Below, one piece after another: positions 43,463 to 55,516 of a stretch of DNA of 62,446 nt (within the stretch, counting starts at the first letter, position 1; the number at the start of each line of letters is the position of its first letter). Origin of the DNA: Acidiphilium iwatense (GTDB lineage Bacteria; Pseudomonadota; Alphaproteobacteria; Acetobacterales; Acetobacteraceae). The stretch is taken from assembly GCF_021556475.1 (NCBI RefSeq), contig NZ_JAKGBZ010000020.1, forward strand, positions 1 to 62,446, given 5' to 3'. The notes under the pieces are model-generated. The model ran no database searches. It was not told the origin of the DNA and saw only the letters and a list, made by a program, of their open reading frames with translations. The position numbers and the translations under genes are program-made.

Positions 43463-44178
43463 GTGCGCTCGACCGAGGCGGCGAGCACATAGCCGCCGCC
43501 GCGCACGGTCTTGATGAGCTGGGCGTTGCGCCCGTCATCCTCCAGTTTGCGGCGCAGCCGGGAAATCGCGACATCGATCGCCCGGTCGAACGGGCCGGCC
43601 TGCCGGCCGCGCAAGAGGTCGAGCAGCATGTCTCGGGTCAGCACGCGGTTCGGCCGGTCGAGCAGCGCCACCAGCAGATCGTATTCGCCGCCGGTCAGCG
43701 CCACATCGACGCCCTGCGGATCGACCAGCCGGCGCCGCGCGGTTTCCAGAACCCAGCCGGCGAATGTGTAGAGCCGTGCCGGCTGCTCCCGGCCGCGCTC
43801 CTCGCCCTCGCCCACCCGGCGCAGCACCGCGCGGATGCGCGCGACCAGCTCGCGCGGGTTGAACGGCTTGGTTACATAATCGTCGGCGCCGAGTTCGAGG
43901 CCGATGATCCGGTCCGGCTCCTCGCCCAGCGCGGTGAGCATGATGATCGGCACCTTGGTTTCAGTGCGCAGCCAGCGCGCGAGATCGAGCCCGGATTCGC
44001 CCGGCAGCATCAGGTCGAGCACGACAAGCTGGTAATGTCCGTTGAGGAAGGCGCGGCGCGCCTCCCGCCCGTCGCGCGCGGCGGTGACGCGGAAGCGCTG
44101 GCGTTCGAGGAAGCGGGCGAGCAGGTCGCGGATGTCCCGATCGTCGTCGACCACCAGAATATGCGGCATGGTTTCCAT
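43459..44178 (-). CDS. OmpR-family response regulator
   Basis: This two-domain regulator has a receiver with acidic pocket VVDDDRD, phosphoacceptor aspartate in LVVLDLMLPGESG, threonine in MLTALGEEP and lysine in TKPFNP. The C-terminal winged helix follows (LTGGEYDLLVALLDRPNRVLTRDMLLDLL, SRLRRKLEDDGRNAQLIKTVRGGGYVL). I choose the start at 44178 (METMPHILVVDDD); an in-frame ATG lies 54 bases upstream and another 9 bases downstream. It is co-transcribed with the kinase. Targets are unknown; the divergent ornithine decarboxylase gene is a possible neighbour target. Confidence 0.93.
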   Translation of the reverse strand: METMPHILVVDDDRDIRDLLARFLERQRFRVTAARDGREARRAFLNGHYQLVVLDLMLPGESGLDLARWLRTETKVPIIMLTALGEEPDRIIGLELGADDYVTKPFNPRELVARIRAVLRRVGEGEERGREQPARLYTFAGWVLETARRRLVDPQGVDVALTGGEYDLLVALLDRPNRVLTRDMLLDLLRGRQAGPFDRAIDVAISRLRRKLEDDGRNAQLIKTVRGGGYVLAASVERT

Positions 44179-44239
44179 GGCTGTTACAATAGCGTGAAGC
44201 CGCGGCGCGCGGCAGGCCGCGTTGCACTTCATTACGTTT

Positions 44240-44518
44240 CGTACCCGGCGCTCACGATCGGGCCGGCGAAATAAAATTCACTTGCGCCAGCGGGGGTTTG
44301 GGTCTATCGCGCCGCTCACGCAGCGCGTCACAGGCGCTGCTCACGCAGCAACGCACGTGCCTCTGCCTCCCATCCGGGGGTTACGCAACGACGTCAAGCG
44401 TTCTGGCAACACCCGGCGCCGCACGCGCCGGTTTCGTCTGGTCGCTGGTTCGTTCGACCGTTTCGCAACCCGTCCCGCGCATCGCGCGGGGCTGCACGTC
44501 TGGAAAGGGAGTGGGTTC
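44240..44518 (+). promoter_or_regulatory. Long structured leader of the ornithine decarboxylase gene
   Basis: About 280 bases precede the start at 44519 and no convincing gene is in them. Structures seen: two near-repeats GCYGCTCACGCAGC within 44321-44352, each able to fold on itself; a perfect hairpin CCGGCGC-CGCAC-GCGCCGG near 44414; and CCCGCGC-ATC-GCGCGGG just before the ribosome binding site. Leaders of alphaproteobacterial ornithine decarboxylase genes carry a described structured RNA, the speF motif. I could not align this one to it, so this is a candidate only. Confidence 0.4.
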
Positions 44519-45649
44519 ATGACCCCGAAACTCGCCCGTTTTCTCGATTCCGGCGCCTACGCCACCCCTGCCGTCGCGGTTGATCTCGATCGCGTGGCGG
44601 CGAATTTCGCCGCTTTGCACGCGGCGTTGCCCGACGCCGCGATCTATTACGCCGTGAAGGCCAACCCGGCCGCCCCGATTCTCGACCGTCTGGCCGGGCT
44701 TGGCTCGCGCTTCGACGCCGCGAGCATCGAGGAGATCCGCGCCTGTCTTGCCGCCGGCGCCGATCCAGGCACGATCAGCTTCGGCAATACGGTGAAGAAG
44801 CAAAGCGCGATCGCCGAGGCGCATGAGCACGGCGTTGAGCTGTTCGCCTTCGATTCCGGCGAGGAACTGGCGAAACTGGCTCAAGCGGCACCAGGAGCGA
44901 AAGTGTATTGCCGGCTTTCGGTCAGCCAGAGCGGCGCGGATTGGCCGCTCTCGCGCAAATTCGGCACCTCGGCGGATCATGCGCGCGATCTGCTGATCGA
45001 AGCGCGCGATCTCGGGTTGATTCCGCACGGCGTGTCGTTCCATGTCGGCAGCCAGCAGACCGGGGTTGGCGCCTATCGGACCGCGATCGCCCAGGCGGCG
45101 ATGGTGTTCACCGATCTGCGCGCTCGCGGCATCGACCTGCGCCTGCTCAATCTCGGCGGCGGCTTCCCGATCCGCTATCGCGAGGACGTCCCGCCGATCG
45201 AAACCTTCGGCGAGGCCATCATGGCGTCGGTGCGCGCCGCCTTCGGCAACGACCTGCCCGATCTGCTGATCGAACCGGGCCGCGCGGTGGTGGGCGATGC
45301 CGGGGTCGCGGTGTCCGAAGTGGTCCTCGCCTGCGCGCGCGCCGAAGATGGCGGGCGGCGCTGGGTCTATCTCGATATCGGACGGTTCGGCGGTCTCGCC
45401 GAAACCGAAGGCGAAGCCATCCGCTACCGGATTTCCGCCCCCGGCATCGCCGGTGCGGCGACGCCCGCCGTGATCGCAGGACCGTCCTGCGACGGGGTGG
45501 ACGTGATGTATCGCGACACCGGGTATCGCCTGCCTTCGGCGCTGAAAGCGGGCGACCGCGTGCTGATTCACGACACCGGCGCCTATGTCACAACTTATGC
45601 GAGCCAGGGATTCAACGGTTTTCCGCCGCCGCAGGAATACTATCTGTGA
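44519..45649 (+). CDS. Ornithine (lysine/ornithine) decarboxylase, alanine-racemase fold
   Basis: This 376-aa PLP enzyme makes putrescine (or cadaverine) from ornithine (or lysine). The PLP lysine is K47 in YYAVKANP. HVGSQQTG, LLNLGGGFPI, the PLP-phosphate region LIEPGRAVVGDAG and the catalytic cysteine in GPSCDGVDVMY are all present. The frame is open upstream, but AAGGGAG before the ATG at 44519 and the normal N-terminus fix the start. With speD and speE at the far end of the window it supplies the spermidine pathway. Confidence 0.92.
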   Translation: MTPKLARFLDSGAYATPAVAVDLDRVAANFAALHAALPDAAIYYAVKANPAAPILDRLAGLGSRFDAASIEEIRACLAAGADPGTISFGNTVKKQSAIAEAHEHGVELFAFDSGEELAKLAQAAPGAKVYCRLSVSQSGADWPLSRKFGTSADHARDLLIEARDLGLIPHGVSFHVGSQQTGVGAYRTAIAQAAMVFTDLRARGIDLRLLNLGGGFPIRYREDVPPIETFGEAIMASVRAAFGNDLPDLLIEPGRAVVGDAGVAVSEVVLACARAEDGGRRWVYLDIGRFGGLAETEGEAIRYRISAPGIAGAATPAVIAGPSCDGVDVMYRDTGYRLPSALKAGDRVLIHDTGAYVTTYASQGFNGFPPPQEYYL

Positions 45650-45709
45650 TGTCGGTCGCGCTGCCGACGGAATCCGGCGGCGCATGGCAACCGCAACAGG
45701 GAGGATATC

Positions 45710-46432
45710 ATGACGGACAAGATCACCACCACGACCGGCAGCATCGAGATCGAGGCCGCCGACGGCAGCGGCAGCTTCAAGGCTTATACCGTAACGCCCT
45801 CGACCAAACCGACCGGCGCCGTGGTTGTCATCCAGGAGATTTTCGGGGTGAACGACGCGCTGCGGGCGACCTGCCAGGAAATCGGCGAGATGGGCTATAT
45901 CGCGGTCGCGCCCGATTTGTTCTGGCGGCAGGAACCAGGCGTGGACATCACCGACAAATCCGAAGCCGAGTGGAAACAGGCCTTCGCTTTGATGAACGGG
46001 TTCGATCAGGACAAGGGCATCGATGATCTCAAATCCACCCTGGTCGCCGCGCGCAAAATGCCGGGCTGCAACGGCCGCGCGGGCACCGTCGGCTTCTGCC
46101 TCGGCGGCAGGCTCGCGGTGATGATGGCGACGCGTTCGGACGCCGATATCAACATTTCCTATTACGGCGTCATGCTCGACAAGCTCGTGCCCGAATTCGG
46201 CAACATCAGGCACCCTCTTCTGGTGCATATCGCCGAACAGGACGAGTTTTCCAGCGAAACGGTGCGCAACGCCGTGCTCGCCGGCGCGAAGGGCAATCCG
46301 CATATCGTGACGCACATATATCCGGGCGTGCCGCACGCCTTCGCGCGGGTGAACGGCGTGCATTACGACCGTCGCGCCGCGACCATCGCCAATGGCCGCA
46401 CGGCGGAAGCGCTGGTCTCCGTGCTGGGTTGA
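45710..46432 (+). CDS. Dienelactone hydrolase family protein
   Basis: This 240-aa alpha/beta hydrolase has a cysteine nucleophile, C130 in GFCLGG. The activating glutamate is in VIQEIFGVN (E43), and the catalytic histidine is in GVPHAFAR. No aromatic-degradation genes are near by, so carboxymethylenebutenolidase activity is not certain; general ester or lactone hydrolysis is possible. It is 60 bases after the decarboxylase gene and translationally coupled (TTGA) to the following exported protein. Confidence 0.9.
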   Translation: MTDKITTTTGSIEIEAADGSGSFKAYTVTPSTKPTGAVVVIQEIFGVNDALRATCQEIGEMGYIAVAPDLFWRQEPGVDITDKSEAEWKQAFALMNGFDQDKGIDDLKSTLVAARKMPGCNGRAGTVGFCLGGRLAVMMATRSDADINISYYGVMLDKLVPEFGNIRHPLLVHIAEQDEFSSETVRNAVLAGAKGNPHIVTHIYPGVPHAFARVNGVHYDRRAATIANGRTAEALVSVLG

Positions 46433-47628
46433 TCAAGCGCCGCTCGCTGATCGCCGGTATCGTTTCGATGCCGGCGGCGGGGTGGGCCGGGGCATCGAAG
46501 CCTCTTTCGCTCGCGCAACCGCTGACCGGGGCGATCCGCAAGCGGCTCAGCGCCGTTCCGCGAGGGCCGGCGCTCCTCGCGAGCTATCCCGATGCGGCAG
46601 CCAATGCGGATTTTCCAGAATTCGCGCCGGCCAACGACACGGCAGCCTATACCTATGACAATGCGTTAGCCGGGCTGGCGCTGCTCGCCGCCGGACACGC
46701 GCTGGAAGCCGCGCGGATCGCCGATGCATTTGTGGCGGCGCAGGCGCATGACCCCGATTTTCGCGACGGCCGGCTGCGCAACGCCTATCGCGCCGGCCCG
46801 GTGACGCCGCCGATCGCCCTGCCCGGCTGGTGGGACGCGGAGGCGAAGCTCTGGGCCGAGGACCCGTATCAGGTGGGCAGCGAGGCGGGGCCGATCGCCT
46901 GGGCGATCCTGCTCTGGACCGCTTTGCGCGAGGCGGGGGTGAACGGCGCGCGCTATGACGCGGCGGCACGGCGCGCGGCGGGCTGGATCGTGGCGCATTG
47001 CCATGACAAGAACGGTTTCTCCGGCGGATATTTCGGCTTTCCGCCGCATCCGCAAAAACTTCTCTGGCTCAGCACGGAGCAGAATACCGATCTCGCAATC
47101 GGTTTCGCGCGGCTCGGGATGCACGCGGATGCTGCCCGCGCCGCGGGATTCGTCCGCTCGATGCTCGATCCCGCGACCGGATTGTTCGCCGCCGGGCTGA
47201 CGCCGGATGGCGCGCGCAACGGACTGCTCGCGGCCGATGCGAATCTCTGGCCGTATCTCGCCGGATTGGCGGACGGATCGGTCATCGCGCCGGCACTGCG
47301 CGCGCTCGGCTGGCCGCACGCCCACCCCGCCGGCATCGGATTCAGCGCGGCGAGCCGTGGCATCTGGACCGAAGGCACTGCCTTCGCGGCGCTGTCGCTT
47401 CGGCGTGCCGGACGAACCCGCGAGGCGGCACGCTTTCTCGCCACACTCGGGCATCAGGGCGCACCTGACGGTTATCTCTTCACGACGGATCAGCAGAGAC
47501 TGGCCACCGGCCTGACCATCGGACCGGGTGCAAATTCACCGAAATTCGCCTATTACCGGGTTCCGGCCCTGGCACCCACAGCCTGGTCGGCGCTTGCGGC
47601 CCTTGGAATCAACCCGCTGCGCCGATGA
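46429..47628 (+). CDS. Exported protein, probable six-hairpin (alpha/alpha) barrel
   Basis: This 399-aa protein starts at TTG 46429, overlapping the previous stop as TTGA. The N-terminus KRRSLIAGIVSMPAAGWAGA is a Tat-type signal. The body repeats helix-pair motifs with aromatic and acidic loops (YTYDNALAGLALLAAGHALEAARIADAFV, GPIAWAILLWTALREAG, STEQNTDLAIGFARLGMH, DANLWPYLAGLADG, WTEGTAFAALSLRRAGR). These are typical of glycoside hydrolases and lyases with (alpha/alpha)6 fold. YTYDNAL and the EQNTD region look like active-site loops. The substrate is unknown; the following gene is a large glycosyltransferase. Confidence 0.75.
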   Translation: MIKRRSLIAGIVSMPAAGWAGASKPLSLAQPLTGAIRKRLSAVPRGPALLASYPDAAANADFPEFAPANDTAAYTYDNALAGLALLAAGHALEAARIADAFVAAQAHDPDFRDGRLRNAYRAGPVTPPIALPGWWDAEAKLWAEDPYQVGSEAGPIAWAILLWTALREAGVNGARYDAAARRAAGWIVAHCHDKNGFSGGYFGFPPHPQKLLWLSTEQNTDLAIGFARLGMHADAARAAGFVRSMLDPATGLFAAGLTPDGARNGLLAADANLWPYLAGLADGSVIAPALRALGWPHAHPAGIGFSAASRGIWTEGTAFAALSLRRAGRTREAARFLATLGHQGAPDGYLFTTDQQRLATGLTIGPGANSPKFAYYRVPALAPTAWSALAALGINPLRR

Positions 47629-47708
47629 ATTCCGGCGCGCCACAAAATTCTTGCGCCACCCGATATTCTGTTGTTCAACCTGTATATTCGTTGGGATGAG
47701 TAAATAAT

Positions 47709-50700
47709 TTGCCGAAAACTGCGGTTGAATTGTTGCGGGGAGAAACGGAGATCGATGCCGCCTGGGCGGTGTTCGATGCCGAATGGTATCTGGCCACCTA
47801 TCCCGAGGCCGATCATTGCTGCGGCAGCGATCCCGGCCTCGCGCTCGATTATTATCTCCGCTTCGGCTGCAGGCTCGGCCACAGCCCAAGCCCGCTCTTC
47901 GACGAACTGTTCTATCTGAACCGGAACCCGGATGTCGCCGCCCTGATCCGTGCCGGCCAGTATCGCTCAGGCTTCGATCATTACTGCCAGCACGGCTATC
48001 GGGGGCTTTCGCCGCACTGGCTGTTCGACGATGCGCTTTACGGGCGGCTCTACGAGGATATGACCCTCGACAATCTCGACCGGCATCGCTGTTTCGGCCG
48101 CTACGACCATTGGCTGAAATCGGGCCAGCGCGAGGCGCGGATCGGCCATTTCATGTTCGACCCGCAATTTTACCGCGCGCGCGCGATCGAGGCGGGCGCC
48201 GATCCCGAAGACCTCGAACGGTGCGGCCCGTTCGCGCATTATCTGTATGCGCTTTACCGCGATGTACCGGAATTGGCCGCCTCGCCCTATTTCGCGCCGG
48301 ATTGGTATGCCGCGACCCACGACCGGGCGCGCGCCGCGATCGCCGCAGGCATCGTGCGCAACGCGCTGCACCATTATGTGACCCTCGGCGGCCAGGACGG
48401 TTTCGATCCGGTGCCGGAATTCTCCGAATCCTATTATCGCGACACCTATCCCGACATTCGGGCGGCGATCGAAGCCGGACATTTTCCGAGCGGTTACCGG
48501 CACTTCGTGCAATTCGGCGCGTTCGAACTGCGCCGGCCGCGCGGCGATATCGACCTGCTCTATTATCGCGACATGAACCCGCGCGTGCGCGACGATCTCA
48601 ACGCGGGACATGTGCGCGATGCGTTTGCCCATCTGCGCATGATCGGGTTGAAGGACAATCTCGTCTTTTGCCCACCCGAACGCGTACCGGACATTGCCGA
48701 GCCGGCGGCGAAGCAGCTTTTCGAACTCAAGGCCCGCAATCAGGTCGCGCTGTTCGCGCGCAGGCGGCTGAATTTTGCACAGCACGGACCTGCGGCGCTC
48801 GCCGTGGTGATGGTGCTGTTCAACAGGTTCGAGCTGACGATGCTGGCACTTGCCTCGTTGCGCGACAATTACGCGGACGATATCGAGCTTATCATCATCG
48901 ACAACGCCTCGACCGACGACACCAGGCGGATCGAAACCTATGTGATGGGTGCGACGATCGTTCACAGCCGGGAAAATCTCGGTTTTCTCAAGGCGTGCAA
49001 CCGGGCATTGGAACTGGTGACCGCGCCCGCGCTGCTTTATCTCAACAACGATATCGAACTCGGCCATGGCGCGATCGCCGCCGCACTCGACCGCCTCGAA
49101 ACCGATACCGCCATCGGTGCGGTCGGCGGCAAGGTCATTCGTACCCATGGCCGCCTGCAGGAAGCCGGCTCGATCATCTGGGCGGATGGCAGCACGATCG
49201 GTTACCTGCGCGACGCGTCACCGTTAGCACCCGAGGCCAATTTCGTGCGCGACGTGGATTACTGTTCGGGCGTGTTCCTGCTCTGCCGGACCGATCTGAT
49301 CAGGCGGCTCGGCGGCTTCGATGAGGCATTCAGCCCCGCCTATTACGAAGAAGTCGATCTCTGCGTACGGATGATCGAAGGCGGGCATCGCATCGTCTAT
49401 GATCCCGATGTCGTCGTGCATCATCTCGAATTCGGCAGCGCCGCCAATACCGAAGCATCGATGGCACTGATGCGACGGGGGCGGCGTGTATTCAAGCGCA
49501 AACACGCCGCGTTTCTCAAGACCAAATTCGAATCCACGCCTGCCAACATCATCAAGGGGCGCGCGTTGGACGGCAGGGGAAAGCGCGTTCTATTCCTGGA
49601 AGATACCGTGCCGGTGCGGCGCCTGGGTTCCGGATTCGTCAGATCCAATGACGCGGTGCGCGCGATCGCCGAAGCGGGCTGGCGGGTTTCGGTGCTACCG
49701 GTCAACGGCGCGCGCCACGATATCATGAGCCTGTTCGGCGACCTGCCTGACACGGTCGAGGTCCTGCACGACCGGACCATCCTGACCCTACCGCAATTGC
49801 TGGAGGAGCGGCAGGATTTTTACGACGCGATCTGGATTTCCCGCACCCATAATCTCGACCGGACTTTGCCGATCTTCCGGGAAGCCGGCATCGATCCGGT
49901 GCGCACTCCGTTCGTTCTCGATACCGAGGCGATCGTGGCCGCACGGGATGCTGCGTCCGCTGCCGTCGGTTCCGAGCGAGGCGATTTCGATCTTGCCGCC
50001 GCTTTGCAGGACGAATTCCGCAACGCCGATGTCTGCCGGCACGTGACGGCGGTGAACCAGGCCGAAGCCGCGATGTTGCGCGAACTGGGCCTGCCGCAGG
50101 TTTCGGTTCTGGGGACGATCCGCGATCTCGATCCGACACCGCGCGGTTTTTCCGCGCGTGAGGGGATTCTGTTCATCGCGAGCATCCATCGGCGCGACAG
50201 CCCGAATTTCGATTCGCTGCGGTGGTATCGCGATGCGATCCTCCCGGCGCTGATCCGCGAGATGGGCACGCCGCCGAAGCTCATTTTCATCGGCTACACC
50301 GCACCGGATATCGATCTTTCGGAATTCGCCGATAATCCTCATATCGAGATTCGCGGCAGCGTGGACGATATTCGCCCCGCCTATAACAGCCACCGGGTTT
50401 TCATCGCGCCGACGCGATTTGCCGCCGGCACGCCCTACAAGGTTTATGAAACCGCGTCGTTCGGATTGCCTTGTGTCGCAACCGATCTGCTGATCCGTCA
50501 GCTCGGCTGGGACAAGGATGCGGAAATCGCCGGCGCCGCGGTGGACGACGCGCGCGGCTTCGCCCGTGAAATCGCCCGCCTCTATTGCGACGAAGAGACC
50601 TGGCGGGGGATGCGCGAAGCGGCTTTGCGCCGGCTGGAACGCGAGAACACCCGCGCGCGTTTCGACGCCACTGTGAAATCGATTCTCGACGAGGCAGGCA

Positions 50701-50744
50701 AGCCAGCATCGAAACGCCGTCCGTATCTGCGTGCCGTTAGTTAG
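47709..50744 (+). CDS. Bifunctional GT2-GT4 glycosyltransferase with N-terminal repeats
   Basis: This 1011-aa protein has three parts. Residues 20-320 hold seven repeats of about 43 residues, each beginning F-D-x-x-(W/F/Y)-Y (F22, F64, F106, F150, F195, F238, I281) and ending with a glycine-rich G...G..P turn. Residues 362-600 form a GT-A (GT2) domain with VMVLFNRFELT, IDNASTDDT, the metal-binding YLNNDIEL and DEAFSPAYYEEVDLCVR. Residues 625-990 form a GT-B (GT4-like) domain (GSGFVRSNDAVRAIAEAG, LFIASIHRRDSPN, APTRFAAGTPYKVYETASFGLPCVAT). The start is TTG at 47709; no ATG lies in frame near it. It probably builds a surface polysaccharide. Confidence 0.9.
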   Translation: MPKTAVELLRGETEIDAAWAVFDAEWYLATYPEADHCCGSDPGLALDYYLRFGCRLGHSPSPLFDELFYLNRNPDVAALIRAGQYRSGFDHYCQHGYRGLSPHWLFDDALYGRLYEDMTLDNLDRHRCFGRYDHWLKSGQREARIGHFMFDPQFYRARAIEAGADPEDLERCGPFAHYLYALYRDVPELAASPYFAPDWYAATHDRARAAIAAGIVRNALHHYVTLGGQDGFDPVPEFSESYYRDTYPDIRAAIEAGHFPSGYRHFVQFGAFELRRPRGDIDLLYYRDMNPRVRDDLNAGHVRDAFAHLRMIGLKDNLVFCPPERVPDIAEPAAKQLFELKARNQVALFARRRLNFAQHGPAALAVVMVLFNRFELTMLALASLRDNYADDIELIIIDNASTDDTRRIETYVMGATIVHSRENLGFLKACNRALELVTAPALLYLNNDIELGHGAIAAALDRLETDTAIGAVGGKVIRTHGRLQEAGSIIWADGSTIGYLRDASPLAPEANFVRDVDYCSGVFLLCRTDLIRRLGGFDEAFSPAYYEEVDLCVRMIEGGHRIVYDPDVVVHHLEFGSAANTEASMALMRRGRRVFKRKHAAFLKTKFESTPANIIKGRALDGRGKRVLFLEDTVPVRRLGSGFVRSNDAVRAIAEAGWRVSVLPVNGARHDIMSLFGDLPDTVEVLHDRTILTLPQLLEERQDFYDAIWISRTHNLDRTLPIFREAGIDPVRTPFVLDTEAIVAARDAASAAVGSERGDFDLAAALQDEFRNADVCRHVTAVNQAEAAMLRELGLPQVSVLGTIRDLDPTPRGFSAREGILFIASIHRRDSPNFDSLRWYRDAILPALIREMGTPPKLIFIGYTAPDIDLSEFADNPHIEIRGSVDDIRPAYNSHRVFIAPTRFAAGTPYKVYETASFGLPCVATDLLIRQLGWDKDAEIAGAAVDDARGFAREIARLYCDEETWRGMREAALRRLERENTRARFDATVKSILDEAGKPASKRRPYLRAVS

Positions 50745-50746
50745 AA

Positions 50747-50770
50747 CGTGATCGGTTCATGCCGATCACG
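50747..50770. terminator. Terminator hairpin after the large glycosyltransferase
   Basis: A perfect 9-base-pair stem, CGTGATCGG with CCGATCACG, encloses a TTCATG loop. It begins two bases after the stop codon at 50744 and is followed by a moderately T-rich stretch. Confidence 0.6.
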
Positions 50771-50801
50771 CTCTACTCATATTTTGGCGAGCAAGTTGGC
50801 C

Positions 50802-50835
50802 GGTTCCGATTGAACGAAATGGTTCAATCAGAACC
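50802..50835. terminator. Second hairpin, serving ppdK
   Basis: A stem GGTTC-C-GATTGAAC / GTTCAATC-A-GAACC encloses the loop GAAATG: 13 pairs with a single mismatch. It lies nine bases past the ppdK stop (50845, minus strand), so it is the likely 3' end of the glyQ-glyS-ppdK transcript. Confidence 0.6.
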
Positions 50836-50844
50836 TACCTTGCT

Positions 50845-53514
<2,670 letters not shown>

Positions 53515-53521
53515 GGCGGTG

Positions 53522-55516
53522 TTACCCTTCCAGTTTCGAGAAATCGGCGATTTGGTGCATCACGTCGCGTAGCCTTGCGAGCAGGCGAAGCCGGTTGCGG
53601 CGCAGCGCCGGATCGTCGGCGTTGACAGTGACGTGTTCGAAGAAGGCATCGACGGGTTCGCGAAGTGTCGTCAATTCACCCAATGCCGCCCCGAACTGAT
53701 CTGTTGATAAAAAAATTTTGACCGATTTGATAATGTCATCGAGCTTGTTTCGAAACGCGATTTCTTCATCCGCAATAAGACTGAGCGGCTCGATTTCCCC
53801 GATATGCGGCCCATCCTTGGCGTCTTCGATCCGCAGGATATTGGCCGCCCGCCGATACGCGACGACAAGATTGGCGCCATTATCGGTTGCGAGAAAATTA
53901 CCGAGATCGTCGGCACGTTTCATGATTCGAAGCAGATCGTCATCCGGTGCGGCCTCGAATACGGCGTTGAGAATGTCGAATCGCCGGCCTTCACTGCGCA
54001 ACTTCACGCGCAGCCGGTCGAGAATGAAGTCGAACAGCTCCGTGTTTTCCAGCAACAAATTCAGCTTCAGGGTCAGCCTGTTTTCGAGGATGATCCGAAT
54101 GACGCCGAGGGCGGCACGGCGCAGCGCGTAGGGATCGCCGGAGCCGGTCGGCTTCTCGCCGATGCGGAAGAATTCGCGCAGCGTGTCGAGCTTGTCGGCA
54201 AGTGCGACGGCGCAGGGAATGATACCGCGCGACACCTCGTCGCTCGGGCCTTTGGGTTGGTAATGGGTGCGGATCGCCGCTCCTACCGCCGGATCATCGG
54301 CATAATAGCCGCCCATGATGCCTTGCAGTTCGGGAAATTCGCCGACCATACCGGTCACAAGGTCGGCCTTGCAGAGCCTTCCCGCCCGTTCGGCCTGATC
54401 GGCAACGGAATCATAACCGAGAGCTGCGGCGATTTCGCGCGCGAGTGTGGCGATGCGTTCGGCGCGGTCGAACTGCGTGCCGAGCCTGGCGTGAAACGTG
54501 ACGGATTTCAGCTTCGGCAGATAATCCGACAAAGAATGCTTGCGGTCGAGGTTCCAGAAATGCTCGGCATCGGCGAGGCGCGCGCGCAGCACCCGCTCGT
54601 TGCCGGCGACGATCGTGGCACCGCCGTCATTGGCTTCGATATTGGCGACGAAGGCGAAATATGGCGCCGGATTTCCCGATGAATCGCGCGTGGCGAAATA
54701 ACGCTGGTTCACCCGCATCGACAATTCGCGCACTTCCGGCGGCAGCGCCATGTGCCGTGGCTCGATGCGTCCGATCAGCGGCACCGGAAATTCGACCAAG
54801 CCGGCCACTTCATCGAGCAGGGCAGCATCTTCGACGAGGGTGAGGCCACGCGACGCGGCTTCCGCGCGCAACCCCGCTTCGATTTTGGCTCGTCGCTTCG
54901 CCGCATCCGCGACGACATAACGGCGTTCGAGTTCGCTTTCCCATTGCGCGGCGCTGGTGACCCTGAATGTGCCCGGCGCCATGAAACGATGGCCTTCGCT
55001 CTCGTCCGAGGCGGTGACGGGGCCGATGGTGATGGGCACTACCTCGCCATCGAGCAGGCAGGTGATCCGGCGTAGCGGCCGCACCCAGGCAAAATCGCCC
55101 GACTCGCCCCAGCGCATCGATTTCGGCCAAGGCAGCTTGCTGACGACAGACGGCAAAACCTCTGGGATAATCGCTCGCGCTGGCCGGTTCCCGATCGTTG
55201 GCCGCAGGACAAAGAATTCGCCCTCCCGCTCCAACGCATCGGCGGTAACCCGGTGTTTGCGCAGGAAGCCTTCGATCGCCGCCGGCAGCGCGCCAACGCG
55301 CGGTCCGCGAATCGCTGCGGTGCCAGCGTCGCTGGACAGTGCCGCATCGATTTCCGCACGATAGGCGATGCGGCGCGGGGCAAACCAGATTTTGCCAGCA
55401 CGCGGCCGCAGACTGCCGAACGCGCGTTCGACGATACGCTGCAACTGTTCCGCCGCCGCCGCCTGCATCCGCGCCGGGATTTCCTCGGAGAACAGTTCCA
55501 GAAAAAACTCGGGCAT
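53522..55516 (-). CDS. glyS: Glycyl-tRNA synthetase beta subunit
   Basis: This 664-aa subunit of the heterotetrameric bacterial glycyl-tRNA synthetase binds tRNA and completes charging. Typical: [18 protein letters not shown] at the start, [76 protein letters not shown]. The start at 55516 is set by the family N-terminus. The overlap with the glyQ stop reads TGATG, implying coupled translation. Confidence 0.96.
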   Translation of the reverse strand: MPEFFLELFSEEIPARMQAAAAEQLQRIVERAFGSLRPRAGKIWFAPRRIAYRAEIDAALSSDAGTAAIRGPRVGALPAAIEGFLRKHRVTADALEREGEFFVLRPTIGNRPARAIIPEVLPSVVSKLPWPKSMRWGESGDFAWVRPLRRITCLLDGEVVPITIGPVTASDESEGHRFMAPGTFRVTSAAQWESELERRYVVADAAKRRAKIEAGLRAEAASRGLTLVEDAALLDEVAGLVEFPVPLIGRIEPRHMALPPEVRELSMRVNQRYFATRDSSGNPAPYFAFVANIEANDGGATIVAGNERVLRARLADAEHFWNLDRKHSLSDYLPKLKSVTFHARLGTQFDRAERIATLAREIAAALGYDSVADQAERAGRLCKADLVTGMVGEFPELQGIMGGYYADDPAVGAAIRTHYQPKGPSDEVSRGIIPCAVALADKLDTLREFFRIGEKPTGSGDPYALRRAALGVIRIILENRLTLKLNLLLENTELFDFILDRLRVKLRSEGRRFDILNAVFEAAPDDDLLRIMKRADDLGNFLATDNGANLVVAYRRAANILRIEDAKDGPHIGEIEPLSLIADEEIAFRNKLDDIIKSVKIFLSTDQFGAALGELTTLREPVDAFFEHVTVNADDPALRRNRLRLLARLRDVMHQIADFSKLEG

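Noticed and set aside
44321-44352. Duplicated GCYGCTCACGCAGC unit as a possible CRISPR or IS end
   Set aside because: Only two copies, no spacers of regular length, no transposase; it fits better as part of the decarboxylase leader structure.
44222-44518. 100-residue N-terminal extension of ornithine decarboxylase
   Set aside because: It is Arg-rich, unlike the family, and a good ribosome binding site lies right before the ATG at 44519.
44381-46363. 660-codon minus-strand frame opposite ornithine decarboxylase and the hydrolase
   Set aside because: Low-complexity antisense translation; both plus-strand genes have intact catalytic motifs.
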